Assembly: GCA_014695175.1 (NCBI GenBank)
Contig: JACJNV010000372.1
Location: 1 to 45,846, forward strand
From: Microcoleus sp. FACHB-DQ6
Lineage (GTDB): Bacteria; Cyanobacteriota; Cyanobacteriia; Cyanobacteriales; Microcoleaceae
Length of the DNA: 45,846 nucleotides
Reading direction: 5' to 3'
Shown here: in pieces, positions 16,101 through 23,126 of the stretch
How positions within the stretch are numbered: the first letter of the stretch is position 1
Layout: every line of letters begins with the position of its first letter
Program-made: the position numbers and the translations under genes
The notes under the pieces: model-generated
Database searches by the model: none
Seen by the model: only the letters and a program-made list of their open reading frames with translations
Told to the model about the DNA's origin: nothing

Positions 16101-18617
16101 TACTCTGTCTAGCTGATTTATTGCTCGTTCCAAGATAACTTCAGCTAATGTTTCGGCCTGGTGAAATTGGGTGTTTAAATATTGAGCCTCTACTGTTTCT
16201 TGATAGAGATTTAGGGTTAAGTCATACTGCGTTTGCCAACTTTCTTCGGTTAACAGGCTTAACCCTGTCTTCAAATATTGAACCGCCGCAGTGTAAGCCG
16301 TCGCTGCTTTGGCTTTCTGGCCGGCTATCAAATTTAGTTGGGCAATTTCGTTTCGCTCTTGTTGATGGGTTAGTAGGGGCTGTACTGCCCTGCTTGCTCC
16401 TATCCCAAGATTGAGATGATCGACAATTTCAAATATTTTTTTCGAGCGTGTTTCGGGCGAACTATTCTTGAGCAACAGGCGACCAATTTGTAAATGGATG
16501 GCTTGTTTTTCTGATTCGTCAATCAAAGAATAAGTTGCTTGTTGGATGCGATCGTGTCCAAATTTATAGTGTTGAATTAACAGTTGAGTATCTAATTCTG
16601 AGAAAGTAAAAATCAACTCAGACTGAATTGCCTCTTTCAGAGCGGAGAAAATTTCAGCGGGCGATCGCTCGCAAATAATTGATAGAGTGCTTAAGTCAAA
16701 CTCTGCACCTATACAAGCTGCAAAACGCAATACCTCCTGAGCGGTAGACGGCAATTTGTTGAGTTTGGCAATCATTAATTCTACCACATTTTCAGTAATT
16801 GCCCTCGCCTCAATCTGAACAATATCCCAGTGCCAAGTGCGATCGATAAAATCGAAGCTTAGCAGGTTTTCAGCATATAACGTTTTCAACAATTCACTCA
16901 CAAAAAAAGGATTACCCCGGGTTTTTTTCAGGATTAATTCTGCTAAAGATCGAACCGAAGAACCATCGCATTGTAACGTATCAGCAATCAATTCATTGAT
17001 ATGTTTTTGCGCTAAAGGTACAAGGGTAATCTGGTTGACGACAGATACTTGATTGGAGCGGATTGCTTCCAGAGTCACCATCAAGGGATGGGTGGAATTG
17101 ACTTCGTTGTCTCGATAAGCTCCAATCAAAAATAGATATTGGGTATCTGCATCCGCCATCATCAGTTGGATTAATTTGAGGGTGGCAGTATCTGCCCACT
17201 GCAAATCGTCCAGAAAAATGACTAAAGGATGCTTTTTTGAGCAAAATACCCGAATGAAATTGCCACAGATAAGATTAAAGCGATTTTGCGATTCAATTGC
17301 GCCTAATTCCGGCAATGCCGGCTGTTGACCCACAATCAATGCAACTTCGGGAATTACATCAATAATGATTTGACCGTTAGCACCAAAAGCATCTAATAAT
17401 TTTTCTCGCCATTGATTAAGCTGTTCTTCGCTTTCGGTCAATAATTGTCGCACTAATCCCGAGAAAGCACTGACAAGAGCAGAGTAAGGAATATTGCGCT
17501 GAAATTGGTCGAACTTTCCAGCAATAAAATAGCCTCTAGCCTTGGTTATCGGTTTATAAACTTCGGATACCAGTGCTGACTTGCCGATGCCAGAATAACC
17601 AGCAACCAGCATTAATTCTTTACGGGATTGCTGATTATTTTCGGTTTTGCTAACTCGATCGAAGGCTGCTAGTAAATCTGCAACTTCTGCCTCACGTCCG
17701 TAAAGTTTCTGGGGAATTTGGAACTTGTCGCAAATATCTTGACGGCCAAGGGGGAACGATTCTATTTTGCCCTTTGTCTGTAATTGGTTCAAACATTTTT
17801 CTAAATCTGCTTTGATTCCGCAGGCACTTTGATATCGATCCTCGGCTGTTTTTGCCATCAGTTTGAGTGCGATATCAGAAATAATTTGGGGAATTTCTGG
17901 ATTAACCTGATGCGGCGGTACTGGTTGTTTTGCGATGTGGCAATGTACCAACTCCAAAGCATCGTCAGCGGCAAATGGAAGTTGTCCGGTGAGGAGTTCG
18001 TAGAAGGTAACGCCCAAAGAGTAAAAGTCGGTTCGATAATCGAGAGAACGGTTCATCCTTCCAGTTTGTTCTGGAGAAATATAGGCTAATGTACCTTCTA
18101 AAATATTGGGGTTTTTTAGGGTAGGATTTTCACGGGTGAAGACGGTAGCAATGCCAAAATCGATAATTTTGACTTGCCCGGTTTCTGGATTGAGCAGGAT
18201 ATTGGCGGGGTTAATGTCTTTGTGGATAATTTTGGCACCATGAATTTGAGCCAAAATCTCTGCTATTTGAATAGCGATGCGGAGGAAGTGCTGTAAAGAT
18301 GAAATATTTGGCGTTTCTACAGGGGTATCCTTCAACATTGCTAAAGAAGTGCCGCCATAATCTTCAAAGATAATGACTAGGGTTCTTTGATACTCCTGTA
18401 GGCTATAAACTTTGACGAATCCTTCTAGATTTTGGAGATTGCAAGTAATTTCGTATTCCTGTTTGTAGCGGGTAAGTTCAGCAGGATCGGGATAATCTTG
18501 CTCGAGCATTTTGAAGATAACAAGTTGATTGTCCTGTTCGCGAATGCCTCGATAAACCGTTGAATTTTGGCTTTCGTAAATTCGATCTAGAATCTCGTAG
18601 CCTTCAATTTTTAACAT
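13137..18617 (-). CDS. Dual-specificity signalling kinase: Ser/Thr kinase, AAA ATPase, GAF and histidine kinase (HstK-like)
   Basis: A very large cytosolic protein of 1826 residues. Residues 1-270 are a Hanks-type Ser/Thr kinase with catalytic Asp134 in IIHKDINPANILL (HKD for HRD), the DFG loop IIDFGIATVF and GTLAYISPEQTGRMNR. A PknK-type AAA ATPase follows, with Walker A GYSGIGKSAL (Lys346) and Walker B LVIFLDDLQWAD. A long helical TPR-like region comes next. A GAF domain lies at about 1315-1475 (ENAGAQVGYLLL to AAISIENAQLY), then a coiled coil, the dimerisation domain with His1526 (AGVAHEVNTPLGAI), and the ATPase domain (NLIHNALQAM, DSGHGIPEE, GEGSGLGLDI). The architecture matches the multi-sensor HstK family known from filamentous cyanobacteria. 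The receiver-cyclase genes lie 505 bp downstream on the same strand and are natural candidates to receive its phosphate. Confidence 0.93.
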   Translation of the reverse strand: MLKIEGYEILDRIYESQNSTVYRGIREQDNQLVIFKMLEQDYPDPAELTRYKQEYEITCNLQNLEGFVKVYSLQEYQRTLVIIFEDYGGTSLAMLKDTPVETPNISSLQHFLRIAIQIAEILAQIHGAKIIHKDINPANILLNPETGQVKIIDFGIATVFTRENPTLKNPNILEGTLAYISPEQTGRMNRSLDYRTDFYSLGVTFYELLTGQLPFAADDALELVHCHIAKQPVPPHQVNPEIPQIISDIALKLMAKTAEDRYQSACGIKADLEKCLNQLQTKGKIESFPLGRQDICDKFQIPQKLYGREAEVADLLAAFDRVSKTENNQQSRKELMLVAGYSGIGKSALVSEVYKPITKARGYFIAGKFDQFQRNIPYSALVSAFSGLVRQLLTESEEQLNQWREKLLDAFGANGQIIIDVIPEVALIVGQQPALPELGAIESQNRFNLICGNFIRVFCSKKHPLVIFLDDLQWADTATLKLIQLMMADADTQYLFLIGAYRDNEVNSTHPLMVTLEAIRSNQVSVVNQITLVPLAQKHINELIADTLQCDGSSVRSLAELILKKTRGNPFFVSELLKTLYAENLLSFDFIDRTWHWDIVQIEARAITENVVELMIAKLNKLPSTAQEVLRFAACIGAEFDLSTLSIICERSPAEIFSALKEAIQSELIFTFSELDTQLLIQHYKFGHDRIQQATYSLIDESEKQAIHLQIGRLLLKNSSPETRSKKIFEIVDHLNLGIGASRAVQPLLTHQQERNEIAQLNLIAGQKAKAATAYTAAVQYLKTGLSLLTEESWQTQYDLTLNLYQETVEAQYLNTQFHQAETLAEVILERAINQLDRVKAYELKVQISTAQNQPLKAIETGLEALKLLEISLSTAEDSNVKLPTLMDLESFPQMTDAAQLAAMRILMSISPSALFAKPGVLVLIMLTMVNLTIQKGYSALAAYAYVGYAVICSGKGNIETGYHAGKLALKLVNIYHATELKAKVYNLFCSFVKHWKDPEKSSLSLLLEGSKSGLDTGDNEYACYCIKAYCITLFLTGEGLESVASKMQQACEQLWKLKQEYALYQTNIWRQVTLNLLETTATPSRLLGESFNEEEIIPRLLATNNRTLLCLVYLAKLNLSYLFKDSAGAVKNAIAAAEYIDSLMGFMYVALHNFYYSLALLAQYSPQFMENLERVELNQEQMKQWAELAPFNFQHKYDLVEAETARVLGDNWQAAKLYDRAIKGARDSGYIQYEALAYELAAEFYLASGMEEIAQTYLKGAHYGYTRWQARAKVEDLEARYPQLQAKSAGNIGKNTGTSIATSHTTTGAGTALDLATVIKASQAIAGEIVLEKLLRNLMKIMIENAGAQVGYLLLESHGKLLIEASGAVDCDSINLLQSIPLESSNLLSLSVINYVSRTHKDVVLNDASREGKFTNDTYIKAHKTKSILCVPLLKQNQLISIIYLENNLVTGAFTPDRVALLKVLSSQAAISIENAQLYTNLEAKVEERTQELSQVLSNLKATQEGLIQSEKMAALGQLVAGVAHEVNTPLGAIRSSAGNVSKFLNQTLEQLPALFQSLSPPEAQNFLSLLQRSLQQEASLSTKEERKLKRALRTQLEELEIDSADTVADRLVIMGVYNEIDAFVPLLQRSDSLHLLEIAYKLSELKRGIATINTATDRASKVVFALKTYARYEQSGEKTAASITGGIETILTLYQNLLKQGVEVIKNYAEIPPILCYPDELNQVWTNLIHNALQAMDYRGTLTIELTTEDDQAKISISDSGHGIPEEIKAKIFDPFFTTKLAGEGSGLGLDIVKKIVEKHQGKIEVESIPGKTTFNVFLPMSGV

Positions 18618-18742
18618 TTTGGGTGATTTTGAGAATGTTAATTTTTATGTAAGGTATGGTAATCTGCACCCTCTTGAACAGTCGCTTTTTTTGAGCGGAA
18701 TTATGTCTATTTAACCTGACTTGTATTATTGACTACAACTAC

Positions 18743-19426
18743 CTATCTTCGACAGGGGCTAAAAGATTGTCGGTGAAAAGCCGATCGCCCGTAACGTTCC
18801 AACCCCAATTTATGTTTGGCTGTCCCATATCCTTTGTTGTTTGTCAAGTCATATTCAGGATACTTAACAGCTAAACGCAGGATTAATTCATCGCGCCAAA
18901 CTTTCGCCACAATACTAGCAGCAGCAATCTGAATCGATCGCGCATCACCCTTGATCATCGTCTCTTGCTCGATCGCCAAATTGGGAATCCTTTGATTCCC
19001 ATCAACCAAACACAAATCCGGCGTCACCTTCAACTTCAAAATCGCCCGTTTCATCGCCAACAAAGAAGCCTGTAAAATATTGAGGCGATCGATCTCTCGC
19101 ACCGAAGCCACACCAATTTGACAGTCAACCGCCACAGCCCGGATTTTTACGGCTAACCGACTCCGGGCGGCGGCACTCAACTGCTTGCTGTCGCGCACCC
19201 CGCAACTTGCTAATTCATCGAGAACTTCGTCGGGCAAAATGCAGGCTGCAGCCACCACCGGCCCGAACAAAGCGCCTCGTCCGACTTCATCCACACCTGC
19301 AATTACTAGAGTGTTCGAGGGAGAGGGGGAAAGGGGAAGATGGAAAGATGGGAAGAGAGTAAAAATTTCTACTTCTTCCTTCTTCCCTCTTCCCTCTGAC
19401 TTCTTCCCTCTTCCCTCGGACTTCAT
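18743..19426 (-). CDS. rnhB: Ribonuclease HII with a repeat-derived N-terminus
   Basis: It cleaves the RNA of RNA-DNA hybrids and removes misincorporated ribonucleotides. Catalytic residues are present: Asp46 and Glu47 in VIAGVDEVGRGALFGPVVA, Asp in CLVDGNQRIP, and Asp in AASIVAKVWRDE. The frame is open further upstream to 19657, but there it only mirrors the rne minisatellite. I choose the ATG at 19426, one nucleotide after the rne stop; 19435 is possible. Even so, residues 2-37 are low-complexity (KSEGRGKK twice, then PLSPSPS), encoded by GAGGGAAGAGGG-type simple repeat, and no later start codon precedes the conserved core. The core is normal in length. It is co-transcribed with rne, as in many cyanobacteria. 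Confidence 0.93.
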   Translation of the reverse strand: MKSEGRGKKSEGRGKKEEVEIFTLFPSFHLPLSPSPSNTLVIAGVDEVGRGALFGPVVAAACILPDEVLDELASCGVRDSKQLSAAARSRLAVKIRAVAVDCQIGVASVREIDRLNILQASLLAMKRAILKLKVTPDLCLVDGNQRIPNLAIEQETMIKGDARSIQIAAASIVAKVWRDELILRLAVKYPEYDLTNNKGYGTAKHKLGLERYGRSAFHRQSFSPCRR

Positions 19427-19427
19427 A

Positions 19428-21788
19428 TCACTCATCCACAACGGCTGACGAGCGGCGGCGGCGGCGGCGGTTGATAGCAGGCTCCTCGGGTTCGCTGGGT
19501 TCGCTGGGTTGGCTGGGTTCGATCGGCTCATGGGATTCGATCGGCTCATGGGATTCGATTGGCTCATGGGATTCGATCGGCTCATAAGATTCGATCGGCT
19601 CATGGGATTCGATCGGCTCATGGGATTCGATCGGCTCATGGGATTCGATCGGTTCAAGAGATTCGCCCATCACATCGCTGGCTTCGTCAATCCGATCAAA
19701 ATCATCAGTTTCGTCGATCGAACTCTCGCCATAAATTTGGGCCTCATCATCATCATCCTCAGAAAAAACAGGCTCAACTACCGATCTTTCTGGATAATAA
19801 TCCCGTTCCTCAACATTCTCAGCAGGCGCCGCCGCTTCAAATTCAAATTCGAGCTGCTCGAAAGGCGGCTTGTTCGGGGCCGCTCCGGGGAGAGTCACCG
19901 AAACGATCGCATTCTTAGGATTTTTCACGCTGCGATCCGTAAGCACCAAAGGAGAAACCCCCATCAGCGCATAAACATCCTGTTCCTCTGGCGTCATTTC
20001 CACCGAAATCACCTCTGGAGGCTCCACCATCGGCTTCATCAACTCAGACTTAGCCGGACGCACGCGATCGAAATCCTCGCGCCTGCCCACAGTCGCCATA
20101 TTCACCAGCCCGAAGCCCTCCGACGCGGCCCGGATGCCGGGGGGCGCCAGATACTCAGAGCGCGTATCCGCCACAGGCGCGCTCGAAGTATTCGGCAGCC
20201 GCAACTTGCTGCGTACAGGTTCCTCCTCCGCCGGGAGAGCAAAAGGCTCTTCGCCAATCCGGCGGCGGCGGCGGCGTCTGGTTCCGTTCCCCAAATCCTG
20301 ATAGCTGGGATGGTTGAGCAAGTCCAAAGGCGAGGCATTGCTGCCGGTCTCAAAATCGACACTTTCGCTCTGAGGTTCCCAAGCAGCCCGAGCAGGTTCG
20401 GGGGGGCGTTCTTCCCGCACCGGTGCAGGAGTTGCAGCCGCCACAGGCGTCAAGCTGCGACGTTCCAATCCTTCTGGCAAATTCAACAAAACGCGGTTCG
20501 AGGTAGCAACAGTGCGATCGGCCGATTCCCGCACCGCTGCGGCGAAGTCTTCTTCCCCGGGCAAGTGCACCAGATGACCCAATCCGCTGCAAGTCGGACA
20601 ACTGTGGCCGAACAACTCGTAAATATTTTGACCTTGGCGCTTGCGGGTCAGTTCTACCAGCCCCAATTCCGACAGTTGAGCGATTTGCGGCCGAGCTTTG
20701 TCAGCTTTGAGAGCTTTATTGAAATGTTCCAGCACCTGCAACTGATCGCGGCGGGATTCCATGTCAATAAAGTCAACAATAATCACCCCGGCAATATTGC
20801 GTAACCGCAGTTGTCTAGCAATTTCCGTTGCTGCTTCGCAATTTGTCCAGAGTACCGTTTCCCGAGCCGTCGCCGATCGAGTAAACGAGCCGGAGTTGAC
20901 ATCGATCACCGTCAGCGCCTCAGTCGGCTCGATAATCACATAACCGCCCGAAGGCAAATCCACCCTTGGTCTGAGGGCTTCTCGAATCGCAGCGTTAACC
21001 CGGAAAAATTCTAAAATCGAGGCGCGCTCTCGGTGGTGGTCGATCAAAACTCCCGCAGGAAGTTTACCACCGTTCCAGCTCATCAACTGCTGCTTCACCC
21101 GCTTAATTCCATTTTGCGAGTCCACCACAATCCGATTCACGTCACCGCTGAACATATCTCGCAGCACCCGCTGGATAAAATCGTCATCCCGGTTGAGCAG
21201 TGCCGGCGCCCGCGAAGTACCGCCTTCGAGTTGAACGGCTTCCCACTGTTTTTGGAGGACTTCCAAATCTTCCATGATCGCTTCTTCCGTCATCCCTTCA
21301 GCTTCGGTGCGTACCAGCAGCCCCATTCCGGCCGGTTTCACCAAAATTGCCAGAGCTCTGAGGCGGTTGCGCTCGGCTTCTGACTTGATCCGCCGCGAGA
21401 GATTGACTCCCCTGCCGTAGGGCATCAGTACCAAATAGCGGCCCGGCAGGGTAATGTTGCCTGTCAGCCGGGGGCCTTTGCTGCCCGTCGGTTCTTTCAT
21501 TACCTGTACCACCACTTTCTGCTGGGGGGTCAGGAGTTCTGTAATTGCTCCTGCCGAGCGTTTAAGGCGCAGCGGGCCGAGGTCTGTGACGTGCATAAAC
21601 CCGTTACGTTCTGGATCGCCAATATTGACGAATGCCGCATCTATCCCAGGGAGTACATTTTCAACAATTCCCAAGTAAATGTCACTGACTTGGTGGCTGC
21701 CTGTGGCTACCACAAGTTCTTGGATTTGATCTTCTGAAAAGACGGCAGCAATGCGATGCTGCTCTGCTATAACTATCTGCTTTGTCAT
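19428..21788 (-). CDS. rne: Ribonuclease E/G
   Basis: This endoribonuclease starts mRNA decay and processes stable RNA. The 786-residue protein has an S1 RNA-binding domain (about 35-120), the 5'-sensor region, and a DNase I-like domain with magnesium ligands Asp296 (VIDVNSGSFT) and Asp339 (IIVDFIDMESRRDQ). The zinc-link cysteines are Cys397 and Cys400 (CPTCSG). The C-terminal half is disordered; it holds RRRRRRIGEEPFALP, eight EPIESH-type hexapeptides at 712-759, and the tail RRRRRRSSAVVDE. An arginine-rich RRRRRRSSA nonapeptide at this place is known in cyanobacterial RNase E as the polynucleotide phosphorylase docking site. GAGGAAAT precedes the ATG. rnhB follows after one nucleotide. Confidence 0.96.
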   Translation of the reverse strand: MTKQIVIAEQHRIAAVFSEDQIQELVVATGSHQVSDIYLGIVENVLPGIDAAFVNIGDPERNGFMHVTDLGPLRLKRSAGAITELLTPQQKVVVQVMKEPTGSKGPRLTGNITLPGRYLVLMPYGRGVNLSRRIKSEAERNRLRALAILVKPAGMGLLVRTEAEGMTEEAIMEDLEVLQKQWEAVQLEGGTSRAPALLNRDDDFIQRVLRDMFSGDVNRIVVDSQNGIKRVKQQLMSWNGGKLPAGVLIDHHRERASILEFFRVNAAIREALRPRVDLPSGGYVIIEPTEALTVIDVNSGSFTRSATARETVLWTNCEAATEIARQLRLRNIAGVIIVDFIDMESRRDQLQVLEHFNKALKADKARPQIAQLSELGLVELTRKRQGQNIYELFGHSCPTCSGLGHLVHLPGEEDFAAAVRESADRTVATSNRVLLNLPEGLERRSLTPVAAATPAPVREERPPEPARAAWEPQSESVDFETGSNASPLDLLNHPSYQDLGNGTRRRRRRRIGEEPFALPAEEEPVRSKLRLPNTSSAPVADTRSEYLAPPGIRAASEGFGLVNMATVGRREDFDRVRPAKSELMKPMVEPPEVISVEMTPEEQDVYALMGVSPLVLTDRSVKNPKNAIVSVTLPGAAPNKPPFEQLEFEFEAAAPAENVEERDYYPERSVVEPVFSEDDDDEAQIYGESSIDETDDFDRIDEASDVMGESLEPIESHEPIESHEPIESHEPIESYEPIESHEPIESHEPIESHEPIEPSQPSEPSEPEEPAINRRRRRRSSAVVDE
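19512..19655 (-). repeat. 18-bp coding minisatellite in rne, eight units
   Basis: Eight tandem 18-bp units of the type GATTCGATCGGCTCATGG (plus-strand view) encode EPIESH seven times or nearly so (one EPIESY) and end with EPIEPS. A 9-bp GGGTTCGCT/GGGTTGGCT tandem adjoins on the left and encodes PSQPSEPSEPEEP. Each unit carries CGATCG, the HIP1 core. Units are nearly identical at the DNA level, so the array is young or homogenised. Confidence 0.9.
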
Positions 21789-22357
21789 TCAATTTCCTCA
21801 CAAAACTGGCAGCAAGTTAGAGACACTTACGCACTCATAGTGCCTCTGACTTTCACTGTAATTAGTAGTGGCTTGAAGAGTTATTAGCTGTGAGTTGGTG
21901 CAGGGTGGAAGAAAATTTAACTGTTGACCGTTCACTGTTAACTGTTGACTGTTCACTGTTAACTGTTACAGATAAAGTAGTTAAACCCGCCCTTACAGAG
22001 TTATGAGTTATGCTCAGCAGATAAATCTGAGAGATTGAAATAAGGAGGCTTTTATCGAGTTAGCAATATTGAGATTTGAGTTGAGAATTGCGAAATCAAT
22101 ACTCAAAATTCAACACTTACAACTCTTCCTTTGAACTCAGCGAATAAATTCATTGACACCGTACCAATTTCTTAACACACAACTTAACACTACGAACTGA
22201 TAACTCCGCTTGCGTGGTGGTAGAGGGCTGGTTTTGAGCGAAAGTAGGTAGGAGTGAAAGCGCCTAGACTTTTGTTGAATTCTTGTGCCATCGCACTCAA
22301 CATACCCCAGCTTGGCATTCGACTGCAACCTCCGCCCCTGCCAAGCCTAAAACCTCG
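21789..22357. other. Leader region of rne with a heptamer array
   Basis: 21918-21969 is an array of CTGTTGACTGTTCACTGTTAA-type heptamers (TTGACTG/TTCACTG/TTAACTG). The remaining sequence upstream of rne has no credible gene. Cyanobacterial rne is known to have a long autoregulated 5' leader; this gap could contain it, but I cannot identify the regulatory site. Confidence 0.5.
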
Positions 22358-22784
22358 TCAGTCGATTTTAGATGTTAAATTTTAGATTTTAGATTTACTC
22401 AACAGATGAATCTCGGAGATTGAACTAGAGTCTAAAATCTAAAATTTTTGGTTCTGCACGAATTAAGTCGGGGGCTTATTTCCGTTTTTTGACGGGTCAG
22501 TCGATTTTAGATGTTAAATTTTAGATTTTAGATTTTAGATTTACTCCACAGATAAATCTGGGAGATTGAACTAAAGTGTAAAATCTAAAATTTTTGGTTC
22601 TTCACGACTTAAGTCGGGGGCTTATCTGCGTTGTTTGACGGGTCAATCGATTTTAGATTTTAGGTTTTAGATTTTAGATTTACTCCACAGATGAATCTCG
22701 GAGCTGGAACTTTAATCTAAAATCTAAAACTTTTGGTTCTCCACGACTTAAGTCGGGGACTTATCTCGGTTTTTTAACCCGTCA
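22358..22784 (+). repeat. Three tandem copies of a structured 140-bp repeat
   Basis: Units start at 22358, 22497 and 22643, each with TCA(G/A)TCGATTTTAGAT. Each unit has, in order, a run of ATTTTAG heptamers, ACTC(C/A)ACAGAT(G/A)AATCT, then TCTAAAATCTAAAA(T/C)TTTT (not perfect in unit 2), GGTTCT, a CACGACTTAAGTCGGGG-type palindrome, and TTTTTTGACGGGTCA (varied). The left ATTTTAGA run and the right TCTAAAAT run are complementary, so each unit can fold into a long hairpin with a loop of about 32 nt. Single diverged copies lie at 6665-6790 and 12719-12880. Confidence 0.9.
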
Positions 22785-23126
22785 AAAACATCTATTGTTG
22801 AATACCCGCTCTGCGGTTTGAACCGTGAGATTTTTGAATAAGCCGACCACCGACAACCAGTCGATCGATCGAAATTAATCGCTAAATTTGGTTCAGACCC
22901 CGCTCCTGCGGGTTTGGCGCTAGATTTAGCCCGTGAATGTACAACAAAAAGGCTTGAAGTCTTGAACAGAAGCAATTTGCACCCAGCCCGCGTTGCTGGT
23001 TGACGAGGGCGGCGAGCGACTAAAGCGCTCGAGCCGCCGCGGCTTCCATAACAAGCGATTATAGCGTGAAACGACACATCCCGATCGAGAGCCGAAGGTG
23101 AAATATTCCACCACGGCTTCCGTATC
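22785..23126. other. Gap between the repeat array and the radical SAM gene
   Basis: No gene is supported. A 128-codon minus-strand frame (22748-23134) overlaps the repeat array and has no recognisable motif. Short dyads occur, for example AGCGACTAAAGCGCT near 23017. Confidence 0.5.

Noticed and set aside
19427..19657. Extension of rnhB to an ATG at 19657, giving 77 more residues
   Set aside because: The extension is only the second-frame reading of the rne EPIESH minisatellite. The ATG at 19426, next to the rne stop, is simpler.
19509..20804. 431-codon plus-strand frame antisense to rne
   Set aside because: The long open frame follows from the GC-rich, repetitive rne coding strand; it has no start context or family motif.
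22358..22784. Triple repeat as a CRISPR array
   Set aside because: The units are about 140 bp, contiguous, without unique spacers, and no cas gene is near.
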